Positions 1 to 7,010 of a DNA stretch of 31,875 nucleotides are shown in pieces. Origin of the DNA: an uncultured Candidatus Melainabacteria bacterium (GTDB taxonomy: Bacteria > Cyanobacteriota > Vampirovibrionia > Gastranaerophilales > Gastranaerophilaceae); contig CAKVJE010000010.1 in NCBI GenBank assembly GCA_934754735.1, forward strand, positions 1 to 31,875, written 5' to 3'. The translations under genes were made by a program, and so were the position numbers. Within the stretch, counting starts at the first letter, position 1, and every line of letters begins with the position of its first letter. The notes under the pieces were generated by a model. That model saw only the letters and a program-made list of their open reading frames with translations, was not told the DNA's origin and searched no databases.

Positions 1-58
1 TTTGGTGTCCGAAGTGAACGCCAGCTTCTAATAATTCGATAAGTGATGCTACTGACAT
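1..58 (-). CDS. rpsB: 30S ribosomal protein S2, N-terminus (cut by window edge)
   Basis: Only the first 19 codons are in the window. They read MSVASLIELLEAGVHFGHQ, the highly conserved S2 start whose LLEAGVHFGHQ motif is diagnostic. S2 binds the 30S head/body junction and is required for S1 docking. The start ATG (complement of 56-58) has an AGGAGA ribosome binding site at 65-70. Upstream lies a long structured leader (feature 71-190). The rest of the gene lies beyond base 1. Confidence 0.93.
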   Translation of the reverse strand, partial: MSVASLIELLEAGVHFGHQ

Positions 59-70
59 CTTGTGTCTCCT

Positions 71-190
71 TTTTTTTTAACTTGTTTTACTACGGGCTAA
101 ACCGCTCCATCTACAAGGATTCTGAGAGCTATATCTTACGGCACCCCTTTTATCCAAGGACTAGGGCAAAGCCTATCGACCGGTGTAACC
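71..190 (-). promoter_or_regulatory. Structured 5' leader RNA of rpsB
   Basis: About 120 nt separate the predicted transcription start (near 190) from the rpsB ribosome binding site. The stretch 91-190 is clearly richer in G and C than the surroundings. On the minus strand the first ten transcribed bases, GGUUACACCG (190-181), pair with CGGUUUAGCC (104-95): nine of ten pairs, including one G-U. This closes a roughly 95-nt domain. Inside, GGC (173-171) pairs with GCC (142-140) and CCCU (166-163) with AGGG (148-145). A third short CUC/GAG stem is possible (128-126 with 107-105). An A-rich linker and the AGGAGA site follow. S2 autoregulation through an rpsB leader is known in enterobacteria; I do not recognise this structure as a named family. 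Confidence 0.6.
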
Positions 191-196
191 ACTAAA

Positions 197-225
197 ATCG
201 TATTACAAACATATAAAACTGGCAA
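197..225 (-). promoter_or_regulatory. Sigma-70-type promoter of rpsB
   Basis: Reading the minus strand, TTGCCA (225-220) and TACGAT (202-197) are separated by exactly 17 bp. The expected start, about 7 nt downstream, is base 190, which is the first base of the leader's closing helix. That coincidence supports both calls. Confidence 0.65.
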
Positions 226-306
226 GTAGAAACGTTACAAAAAGCTTATATTGTTACTTTTTTTTAAAGAAAAATTAATTTAATAAAAAAGAATTAAAGA
301 TCTATT

Positions 307-335
307 TTGTAATATATCACCCAACACGATAATTC
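307..335 (+). promoter_or_regulatory. Possible promoter of the radical SAM gene
   Basis: TTGTAA (307-312) is followed by an AT-rich -10 candidate: GATAAT (328-333) at 15-bp spacing or TAATTC (330-335) at 17 bp. It lies about 55 bp before the gene. Moderate match only. Confidence 0.35.
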
Positions 336-390
336 TTTTTTTATTTTTCTTGTTTTAGCATGGCAATGTCGAGTTAAACGAGGAGGATTC

Positions 391-1236
391 ATGAGCAATA
401 GTATTTACACTGCGCCTATTTATAAATTGGACGAATTAAATAATTTATTTATTGAACTTACTGAAAAAAATTGTAATCAAAGATGCTCAAATTGTTATAT
501 TAATTTTCCTATGAGTAAAAATCTTAAAGATTATATTTCTCTTGAAAAAATCAGAGAAGCTTTAAATGATACAAAGTCAGAAAATATCTATTGTATTTAC
601 TTAACTGGTGCAGAACCAATGATGCATCCGGATTTTAATTCTATTTTGAGATTGTGTTTAAGAAGGTGTAATGTATGTATTTGTACAAACGGAAGTTTTT
701 TGAACGAAAAGAAAATCAGATTTCTTAAAAAAGTTGAAGATGAAGGTTTAGTAGATAAAACAGAAAATCAAATCTTTTTTAAACTTTCACTAGCACATTT
801 TAACGAACTCGAAAGCGACAAGGTACGTTATAGAGGCAATTTTAGACAAACGATTTTTGCTTTAAAAACTCTAAGCAGATACAATTTTAATGTTGTTTTG
901 TCTGTTCAAAATTTTTATAATTTAGATAAAGCCGAAATTTTGAATGAATTTAATAGAATTTTTAAAGAACAAGAAATTACAAACACTGATGTTCAAATTA
1001 TTGCATCACATCCTAATTTTAACGATGAAAATTTTGCAAAACCTTCTTCAAAAACTGATTGTATGTTTGGTCGAATTCTTACACAAAAAGGAGTTTACGC
1101 ATGCCCGTTTTTAGCAAATGATTATCGCGGACGAGTTGGAAGCTCTTTTAAAGATTTTTCAAAAACAATAACCGCTGAAACTGATTTTTGTGCGACATGC
1201 TCAAAAAATAACGGATATATGTTTTCGATTGGGTAA
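391..1236 (+). CDS. Radical SAM protein with C-terminal auxiliary Fe-S cluster
   Basis: A 281-residue protein. The radical SAM motif CxxxCxxC (C28, C32, C35) binds the [4Fe-4S] cluster that cleaves S-adenosylmethionine. A glycine-containing LTGAEP motif near residue 71 matches the SAM-binding GGEP motif. Four further cysteines near the C-terminus (C224, C238, then C267 and C270 as CxxC) look like a Twitch/SPASM-type auxiliary cluster, as in enzymes that modify peptides or carry out MoaA-like chemistry. The start has a strong AGGAGG site at 381-386. No substrate peptide or partner gene is adjacent: upstream is divergent rpsB and downstream is repeat element A. The substrate is therefore unknown; the family call is firm. 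Confidence 0.8.
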   Translation: MSNSIYTAPIYKLDELNNLFIELTEKNCNQRCSNCYINFPMSKNLKDYISLEKIREALNDTKSENIYCIYLTGAEPMMHPDFNSILRLCLRRCNVCICTNGSFLNEKKIRFLKKVEDEGLVDKTENQIFFKLSLAHFNELESDKVRYRGNFRQTIFALKTLSRYNFNVVLSVQNFYNLDKAEILNEFNRIFKEQEITNTDVQIIASHPNFNDENFAKPSSKTDCMFGRILTQKGVYACPFLANDYRGRVGSSFKDFSKTITAETDFCATCSKNNGYMFSIG

Positions 1237-1240
1237 AAAA

Positions 1241-1392
1241 GTCGATAAGCGAATGAGTGAATAAGTAAATAAGTTAAAATTTAATATTGCTGTTGGGCTG
1301 AAAGCCCAACCTACATTACACTTATAAATGCATATTACAAAAAGAAAATTTAATATGAACTTATTCACTTATTACCTTATTCACTTAATTTA
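1241..1392. repeat. Octamer inverted-repeat element A (with nested REP palindrome)
   Basis: The left arm has four consecutive 8-bp units GTCGATAA, GCGAATGA, GTGAATAA, GTAAATAA (1241-1272), then GTTA and an AT-rich inner part. The right arm carries the same kind of units inverted: GAAC (1357-1360), TTATTCAC, TTATTACC, TTATTCAC (1361-1384). About 22 of 27 arm positions match. The element begins five bases after the stop codon of the radical SAM gene. The centre holds a separate REP-like hairpin (1291-1314). Without that hairpin the length is about 128 bp, close to elements B and C. Confidence 0.75.
1291..1314 (-). repeat. REP-like palindrome headed by GTAG
   Basis: GTTGGGCT (1292-1299) and AGCCCAAC (1303-1310) form a perfect 8-bp stem with a GAA loop. 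Read on the minus strand the unit begins GTAGG, the tetranucleotide head typical of REP sequences mobilised by RAYT (TnpA-REP) enzymes. It matches the layout of the pair at 23322-23379: same GTAGG head, same closing AC, different stem bases. Confidence 0.6.
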
Positions 1393-1494
1393 TATAATCC
1401 TTATATAAACGTACATTCAAAAACTTTACAATAATAAGAGGTTAAAAGTTGGTTAACATTTGTAACATTATTCCGCTGAATTAATACTAAAGAG

Positions 1495-1523
1495 TTACTT
1501 TTTTGTTAAGATTATGTTATAAA
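1495..1523 (+). promoter_or_regulatory. Promoter of the GH57 gene
   Basis: TTACTT (1495-1500), a 17-bp spacer and TATAAA (1518-1523) preceded by an extended -10 TG (1515-1516). It lies about 50 bp upstream of the start codon. Confidence 0.5.
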
Positions 1524-1573
1524 TAATAATGTAAAAATATATATTCAAACACGAGAAATGAACGGAGGCTAAT

Positions 1574-3295
1574 ATGTCAGTAGGACAATTCGTATTTATG
1601 TTACACAGCCACCTGCCTTATTACAGAAAAGCAGGAATGTGGCCATTCGGTGAAGAAAATCTTTACGAATGTATGGCAGAAACTTATGTACCTCTATTGA
1701 ATGCAATTTCAGAATTATATGATGAAGGTATAAAAGCAAAATTAACAGTTGGCATCACACCAATTCTTGCAGAACAACTAAATGATGAACATTTGCAAAA
1801 TGGTTTTGTTGAATACATTGATTCTAGAATTAAAGCTGTTTCTAAAGATTTGGACAGATATCCTGATCCTAAAGTTGCTCATTCTCAACATTTGAAATAC
1901 TTGGCAAAATATTACTTTGATTTGTGGAACAAATTAAGAGATGATTTTGTTAATAAATATGAAAAGAATTTGATTAAATACTTTAAGAAATATCAAGACC
2001 TTGGATGTATTGAAATTACAACATCAGGTGCAACTCATGGTTTTTCACCACTTCTTGCAACTGATAGCAACTTGAATGCTCAATTCAAAGTTGGTCAAGA
2101 TACAACAAAGAGATTGTTTGGTAAAAAAGCAATGGGAGCATGGCTTCCAGAATGTGCTTACCGTCAAGGTTATGAATACGTTGGTAAAGACGGTAAAAAA
2201 CATTGGCGTCCGGCAATTGAAGTTACACTTCAAAATAATGACATTCACTACTTCTTTACAGAATCTCACGTAATTGAAGGTGGTAATTCAATCGGTAACA
2301 GACGTGTAATCGGTATGTACGGAAACATTGAGTACATTCCGCTTCCTGAAAGACCTGCAACAGGTTATGACACATATTCAGCATATTGGTTGCCTGATGC
2401 ACAAGTTGCAGTAATGGGACGTAATGATAGAGCAGGATATCAAGTATGGTCAGCTGCTGACGGTTATCCGGGGGATGGTTGCTTTAGAGAATTCCACAAG
2501 AAGGATGATAAATCCGGCATGCACTACTGGAGAATTACTTCACCTACAACTGATTTAGGCGACAAGATGTTGTATGATCCGGTTCTTGCTATGAACAAGA
2601 TTAATGAAAACTCAGATCACTATACAACATTGATTTATCACTTGTTGAACGATTACAAACTTGCTCATGATGGCAAAGAAGGTTTGGTAATGGTTTCATT
2701 TGATACAGAATTGTTTGGACACTGGTGGTTTGAAGGTGTTGAATTCATCAAACAAGTTATTAAGAAATTCAATGACTATCTTCCAGAAGTTGAAAGACTT
2801 ACTGCTGGTGAATATGTTACTAAGTATCCACCAAAAGAAGCTATCCAAATTCCTGAAAGTTCTTGGGGACAAGGTGGACACTTCTACGTATGGATGAACC
2901 ACTTAACAGAATGGATGTGGCCAATTATTCACTCTTGCGAAAAGAGAATTAATGCGATTGTTGATGCTCATTCTGAAATTCCGGATGACAAGTTGATGCT
3001 AAGAGCGTTGAATCAATTGGCTAGAGAAAACTTGTTGCTTCAAAGCTCAGACTGGCCGTTCTTGATTACAACATGGCAGGCTAAAGATTATGCAACTGAT
3101 AGATTTAATGAACACGTTGATAGATTTAGCTTGATAGCTGATATGATTGAAAGTGGAAATATTGACGAAGCTAAGTTAAAAGAAATTGAGGATATTGATA
3201 ATTGCTTCCCTGAAATTGATTACAGAGTTTATCAATCAATTACAGAAGGCACAATACCTCAACAAGAAAAGAAATTAGCTCCGTTGTATAAGTAA
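1574..3295 (+). CDS. GH57 family glucan enzyme, probable 1,4-alpha-glucan branching enzyme
   Basis: A 573-residue cytoplasmic protein with no signal peptide. All five GH57 regions are visible: HSHLPY (11-16), GATHGF (152-157), GAWLPECAYR (188-197) with E193 as nucleophile, SFDTELFGHWWFEG (375-388) with D377 as general acid/base, and ESSWGQGG (428-435). The pattern WLPECAYR plus FDTELFGHWW is that of the branching-enzyme/DUF1957 subgroup, which transfers alpha-1,4 glucan segments to alpha-1,6 branches in glycogen. The roughly 140-residue helical C-terminus fits DUF1957. The ribosome binding site ACGGAGG precedes the ATG. A 4-alpha-glucanotransferase or amylase activity cannot be excluded from sequence. 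A glycogen role fits with the GH13 enzyme at the other end of the window. Confidence 0.85.
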   Translation: MSVGQFVFMLHSHLPYYRKAGMWPFGEENLYECMAETYVPLLNAISELYDEGIKAKLTVGITPILAEQLNDEHLQNGFVEYIDSRIKAVSKDLDRYPDPKVAHSQHLKYLAKYYFDLWNKLRDDFVNKYEKNLIKYFKKYQDLGCIEITTSGATHGFSPLLATDSNLNAQFKVGQDTTKRLFGKKAMGAWLPECAYRQGYEYVGKDGKKHWRPAIEVTLQNNDIHYFFTESHVIEGGNSIGNRRVIGMYGNIEYIPLPERPATGYDTYSAYWLPDAQVAVMGRNDRAGYQVWSAADGYPGDGCFREFHKKDDKSGMHYWRITSPTTDLGDKMLYDPVLAMNKINENSDHYTTLIYHLLNDYKLAHDGKEGLVMVSFDTELFGHWWFEGVEFIKQVIKKFNDYLPEVERLTAGEYVTKYPPKEAIQIPESSWGQGGHFYVWMNHLTEWMWPIIHSCEKRINAIVDAHSEIPDDKLMLRALNQLARENLLLQSSDWPFLITTWQAKDYATDRFNEHVDRFSLIADMIESGNIDEAKLKEIEDIDNCFPEIDYRVYQSITEGTIPQQEKKLAPLYK

Positions 3296-3312
3296 TAAGA
3301 TATTAGATAAAG

Positions 3313-3347
3313 AAACACCAGTATATTTAATATGCAGGTGTTTTTTT
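3313..3347. terminator. Rho-independent terminator between convergent genes
   Basis: AAACACC (3313-3319) pairs with GGTGTTT (3337-3343), and an inner AT-rich helix (3321-3326 with 3330-3335) extends it. A T run at 3341-3347 follows on the plus strand, so it best serves the GH57 gene. On the minus strand the stem is followed by TTTCTTTAT and may also stop the converging gene. Confidence 0.75.
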
Positions 3348-4794
3348 ATCCAAATATATTCATTGTACGTTCGCTGTTATCATTTCGAACAGATTCAATA
3401 CCTTTAATCATTTCATTGATAGCAGATTGTTCTGTTTCAAGGTTTTGCATGCGTTGATCTACTCTTGATTCTTTTTCATTTATAATATTTTTTTCGTATT
3501 CATATTGAACCATTGCTTCATTTTGAGCATTAGAATCATTTACTGTAAAAATATTATCAACGTTTGAAGCAGCTGCAGAATCATACTCAAAGTATTTTTT
3601 ACCTTTATCATCTTCCGCGGATTTCATTGTAGTAATAAAATACTGGTTGTTTTGCAACATTTGGTTCAAATAATCATTGTCTTCAACACTATCATTGCAT
3701 TCCCAACCATTTTCTGCAATTGCAGTAAACAATTGGTCATAGAATGCAATTTCACTTTCTTGAGAAGATGTCAAAACTTGGTTGTTTGTATTTGTTGCAG
3801 ATTTTTGTTCCGTTTGAGCAGCTTCAAGTTCTTTTACAAGAGCTTGATATTCAGTATTCCAAGTTTGCCATGATGAGCTTGTTTTATCTCTTGTTGTATA
3901 AAGTGTAATCCCAGTATCGCTAGTTTTAGTTGAACCCTTATAACCACCAATGATTGAATCCAACATTGTACTTACGTCAAGACTAAAATTATCTTTATCT
4001 TTGGAAAGTCCATAAGGCTTGTTGCTAAAATCCATGTCTGAAGCACTTAGAGCACCATTAGCGTCTGTTTGATATGCTTTACAAGAAGTTTGGAATGCTT
4101 CATAATCGTCATCTGATAAATAGTTTTTCATGTTAGTTTGGATACCATTAATCAAGCTTTGAAGATTTTGTGAAGCACTAGAAGAATTACCTAGTGAAAT
4201 GGAACTCTTGCTTTGTGAATATAATTTCGCAATATCATAAGTATTAATATTTCCTGCATGGGACCAGAATTTTTGTATAGAATCATTAGATGTAGGTTCA
4301 TTGTTTTTCTTTTCACAAACTTGATCTTGTAAATCTTTAGCCTTTTGAGTTGCTTCATTTTGAGCGTTGCTTGTTGCAACAGAATTTGTTAAAGTTTCAG
4401 AAGAAATTCCGGTAAGTGCTGAAAGAATTGCAACTCGATTTGATTGATAATCACCACCTGCTGCACCATTTTCAGAAATCATTTCAGCATATTTTTCATA
4501 TTTAGAGTCAACTATAATTTGATTGCTCGCGTTTGTTAATAAGTAGGGTTTATTTCCGTTTGCTGCACTTGGACGCATTAAGTTTGCATAACTTAAGTCT
4601 ACATAAGTTACACCGGCATTATTAGAAAATTTCAAAGTTTTAGAACTTAAAGCTGCTTGGTAATTTTTTGTAACTCTTTGCATATCTCTGGAAAGCGATG
4701 TTTTTTGCAAAGACAAATGCTGAAGTTCACGGCCGATTGTATTTTTTCGGTCGGTAAGCTGCAAAAGTCTAACTTGTGATGCTGCCATTCCCAT
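3346..4794 (-). CDS. Coiled-coil protein with MGMAASQ N-terminus, sigma-28 controlled, unknown function
   Basis: A 482-residue protein without signal peptide. It begins MGMAASQVRLLQLTDRKN and continues as a predicted coiled coil to about residue 50. A Ser/Asn/Thr-rich centre has no motif I recognise, and the last ~60 residues form another amphipathic helix, heptad-like and rich in E, Q and N. Helices at both ends around a variable centre resemble the plan of secreted flagellar axial proteins (flagellin, FlgL, FlgK), but there is no clear homology. A near-consensus FliA promoter lies about 40 bp upstream, which supports a late flagellar or flagellar-secreted role. That role is inferred; the gene and promoter are seen. 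The SD is AAGGAA about 12 nt before the ATG, so the second methionine (residue 3) is also a possible start. Confidence 0.75.
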   Translation of the reverse strand: MGMAASQVRLLQLTDRKNTIGRELQHLSLQKTSLSRDMQRVTKNYQAALSSKTLKFSNNAGVTYVDLSYANLMRPSAANGNKPYLLTNASNQIIVDSKYEKYAEMISENGAAGGDYQSNRVAILSALTGISSETLTNSVATSNAQNEATQKAKDLQDQVCEKKNNEPTSNDSIQKFWSHAGNINTYDIAKLYSQSKSSISLGNSSSASQNLQSLINGIQTNMKNYLSDDDYEAFQTSCKAYQTDANGALSASDMDFSNKPYGLSKDKDNFSLDVSTMLDSIIGGYKGSTKTSDTGITLYTTRDKTSSSWQTWNTEYQALVKELEAAQTEQKSATNTNNQVLTSSQESEIAFYDQLFTAIAENGWECNDSVEDNDYLNQMLQNNQYFITTMKSAEDDKGKKYFEYDSAAASNVDNIFTVNDSNAQNEAMVQYEYEKNIINEKESRVDQRMQNLETEQSAINEMIKGIESVRNDNSERTMNIFG

Positions 4795-4836
4795 GATTTT
4801 CCGCTTTCCTTTATAGTTTTCCCTTGTTCATCATGT

Positions 4837-4864
4837 ATATCGGCATAATTGAAGCAAAACTTTA
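4837..4864 (-). promoter_or_regulatory. Sigma-28 (FliA) promoter of the MAASQ coiled-coil gene
   Basis: On the minus strand TAAAGTTT (4864-4857), a 12-bp spacer and GCCGATAT (4844-4837). The FliA consensus is TAAAGTTT-N11-GCCGATAA, so the -35 is perfect, the -10 is 7 of 8, and the spacer is one base long. Confidence 0.7.
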
Positions 4865-4941
4865 ATTTTAATGCTAAATTGTTACAAAAGTTTACATTAA
4901 ATTATAAAATAATTTAATGGTGTTATTGCTATAAAAATATA

Positions 4942-5616
4942 TTATTTCAAACTCTTAGATATTTGCGCTTGAATCGTGTTGGCTCTGGTTATATATTTAG
5001 TCAATTTTTCATATTTATCAATAGTTTCACCATAAGGAGTTTGCATTGTCATTAATTCGTCAACGCTTTTATTGATGTTTTCTAATTTAGCAAGAGATTT
5101 TTTTAATTCTAAAGCTGAAGAAAAACGTTTAGGCAATTTTGAAATCAAAGCATCAGAAAATATTCCGAACAACTTTTTAATACCGCTAAAATTTTCTTTA
5201 ATTTTTGGTGATAGCATATTTGTTATTCCGCCGGATATTTTTGCTGAAAGGCTTGTGTCATTATAAATTTCTATCAATCCGTTTAAATCTTCTTGCAACT
5301 GCTTTTTTCGATTAAACAAAAATTCAACTTTATTGAAATCTCTAACATCTTTTGCGGCCTGAATTTCGTCTTCAATAGATTTCAATTCTTCTTCTGTTTT
5401 AGATATTTTGTATTCTAATTTAAAAATCTCATCGGTAACATCTTTGTAAGCGTCTTCTTTTAAAATGTTGTAGTCATAATCATTTAAACGACGCTGCGGC
5501 TCGGTTTGTCCGTTAATCGGACGAATTTCTTCCGGCTGCAAGAAAAAATTATCATCATCTTGCAACTTGTTACCAAAAGGATTTTCGTTGTTATTTACAA
5601 ACATATCTCCGCTCAT
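4942..5616 (-). CDS. Coiled-coil protein of unknown function, last gene of the fliW-csrA run
   Basis: A 224-residue soluble protein. Residues about 60-125 are a strong coiled coil rich in K and E. A helical region with several glycines follows (about 125-165), then a second amphipathic helix to the C-terminus. The N-terminal ~45 residues are acidic, Asn/Pro-rich and probably disordered. It starts 15 bp after the TPR-like gene with no good SD of its own at the first ATG, which suggests translational coupling. A second methionine (residue 5) has GGAG just upstream but too close. Position in the fliW-csrA cluster suggests a flagellar or post-transcriptional role, but no domain supports one. Confidence 0.6.
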   Translation of the reverse strand: MSGDMFVNNNENPFGNKLQDDDNFFLQPEEIRPINGQTEPQRRLNDYDYNILKEDAYKDVTDEIFKLEYKISKTEEELKSIEDEIQAAKDVRDFNKVEFLFNRKKQLQEDLNGLIEIYNDTSLSAKISGGITNMLSPKIKENFSGIKKLFGIFSDALISKLPKRFSSALELKKSLAKLENINKSVDELMTMQTPYGETIDKYEKLTKYITRANTIQAQISKSLK

Positions 5617-5631
5617 AGGAAAATTATACTA

Positions 5632-6213
5632 TTAAAGATAATTTTCTTCAATTTTTTCCTTCATTATGAGTGCTGGATAATAATTTGGTATCAAATTTAA
5701 GCATTCGTTAGCGTGAAAATAAGCTTGTTCAAAATCGTGAATTTTTAAATAATAGCGCATAAGCATAAAGTGCAATTCTGCATCATTATAATAAATATCT
5801 TTTGATTTTTGCATATAATTGAAAGCTGCCGATTGTAAATTGTTTTCAAACATTACACGCGCTGCAAATTTATAAACTTCTTGATTGATTTCTGCAAAAA
5901 TATCCAACGCACCCAGCAATTGCTCTACGTAATCAACTTTTTCATTTTTCAACAGTAAATCTAAATCTATTTCTAAAAAGTTTCTTATTTGAAAAAAAGT
6001 AGGAAAAATCTCCATATATCCTTCTAAAACAGAAACTAAAATAGTTCCCCAAATTCCTCTAGGATTGTCAATTTTAGAAAAAATTTCTTTTGCGGATTTT
6101 AAATCCTCGTTAAGCACAGCTAAATATGCGTGCTCTATTGAATTTGGCGTGATTTTTATATCAGAGCTGTTAGGATAAAAAAAGAAAAATTTTCCTTTAT
6201 TTGAATTAACCAT
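5632..6213 (-). CDS. TPR-like helical repeat protein downstream of csrA
   Basis: A 193-residue protein without signal peptide. The C-terminal half (about 110-190) contains alternating helices with TPR spacing, including AAFNYMQKSKDIYYNDAELH and the following repeat ending in LIPNYYPAL. Its start overlaps the csrA 3' end by 8 bp, so the two are almost certainly cotranscribed and translationally coupled. TPR proteins act as binding scaffolds; this one could chaperone a flagellar or CsrA-related partner, but the partner is not visible. Confidence 0.65.
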   Translation of the reverse strand: MVNSNKGKFFFFYPNSSDIKITPNSIEHAYLAVLNEDLKSAKEIFSKIDNPRGIWGTILVSVLEGYMEIFPTFFQIRNFLEIDLDLLLKNEKVDYVEQLLGALDIFAEINQEVYKFAARVMFENNLQSAAFNYMQKSKDIYYNDAELHFMLMRYYLKIHDFEQAYFHANECLNLIPNYYPALIMKEKIEENYL

Positions 6214-6547
6214 TCTTCTTATTGATTCTTATTGAATTCTTTTTAGCCTTATTGTTTTCGTCAACTATAAGTTCTTCTTCCTCGTTAGGAAGCGCAGCAG
6301 ATTTATCGTTAAGCGAAGTTCCGCCTTTGATAAGGTCTGAAACAGAGTCTACTGCTGACACATTAGTATTCTTGCCGATTAAGTTGGCAAGTTTGATTTG
6401 CAGATAAATTTCTTCTCTATATATTTTAACGTCTTTGTCTGCTTTAATTGCAACTTTGCAGACGCCATTTTTTGCTTCGACAATAGTTATTTCAATATTG
6501 TCGTTTATCATTATTTTTTGACCATTTTTTCGAGTAATAACGAGCAT
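6206..6547 (-). CDS. csrA: CsrA translational regulator with long C-terminal extension
   Basis: Residues 1-55 are a clear CsrA domain: MLVITRKNGQKI at the start (RNA-contacting R6 present) and VKIYREEIY with the second RNA-contacting residue R44. CsrA dimers bind GGA in mRNA leaders and block ribosome access; in flagellated Gram-positives and epsilonproteobacteria the main target is flagellin mRNA. Typical CsrA is 60-75 residues. This one is 113, with about 50 extra residues: a Ser/Asp/Leu stretch, an acidic EEEE run and a basic KK/RINKK end. The SD AAGGAT lies 6 bp before the ATG. fliW is immediately upstream (16-bp gap), the standard arrangement for the FliW-CsrA partner switch. FliW antagonises CsrA through the region C-terminal to the core, so the long tail may matter for that contact. 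Confidence 0.92.
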   Translation of the reverse strand: MLVITRKNGQKIMINDNIEITIVEAKNGVCKVAIKADKDVKIYREEIYLQIKLANLIGKNTNVSAVDSVSDLIKGGTSLNDKSAALPNEEEELIVDENNKAKKNSIRINKKNG

Positions 6548-6563
6548 TTATAATCCTTAAAAC

Positions 6564-6998
6564 TTACTTATTTTCTTTAAACATAGGGTAGCTGATATCG
6601 TAACCGGAGCCTGACAATACAACTTGTGCTGCTGTTTGGTTGTCCAAATTGAAAATTAACGGAGCAAGCAAGTTTATTGTAGTTCCTTTCGGATTATCTT
6701 GCGGAATAGAAGTTATGTTCATAACAAGCAAGCTTTCTACGTTTGTAATGTTTAAAACTTCGACAACATTATCCGGTAAATCAATTGTGTAGTCTAAATC
6801 CAAAGCCGATACCGATATAACCGGAAATGCCAATGTCGGATCTTCTACTGATTGAAGCCATTTGAACAATGTTTCTTTATTTGGGTCTAGTATTATAAAT
6901 TTGTGCAACATGTCAAAACCGATAATTGGCATTGCAAAATTAAAAATACGATCTTCTTCTATTTCGATTTCACCAAATCTAACTGTGTTTAATTTCAT
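6564..6998 (-). CDS. fliW: Flagellar assembly factor FliW
   Basis: A 144-residue protein matching the FliW family over its full length: the starting strand MKLNTVRFGEIEIEEDRIFNF, the PIIGF loop, and the hallmark FKWLQSVEDPTLAFPV. FliW binds either flagellin or CsrA. Flagellin accumulation frees CsrA, which then shuts off flagellin translation. Its partner csrA follows after 16 bp and the flagellin gene is about 20 kb away in the window. The start ATG has only a weak A/G-rich SD, and the preceding TPR gene ends 12 bp upstream, so translation is probably coupled. Confidence 0.94.
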   Translation of the reverse strand: MKLNTVRFGEIEIEEDRIFNFAMPIIGFDMLHKFIILDPNKETLFKWLQSVEDPTLAFPVISVSALDLDYTIDLPDNVVEVLNITNVESLLVMNITSIPQDNPKGTTINLLAPLIFNLDNQTAAQVVLSGSGYDISYPMFKENK

Positions 6999-7010
6999 TC
7001 TTTAACTTTC

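Noticed and set aside
71..190. TPP riboswitch ahead of rpsB (CTGAGA and GGGGTGCC are both present)
   Set aside because: The two motifs lie on opposite strands and cannot be part of one RNA.
1241..1392. CRISPR array (short repeats with spacing)
   Set aside because: Units are only 8 bp, contiguous without spacers, and inverted in the second half; no cas genes are nearby.
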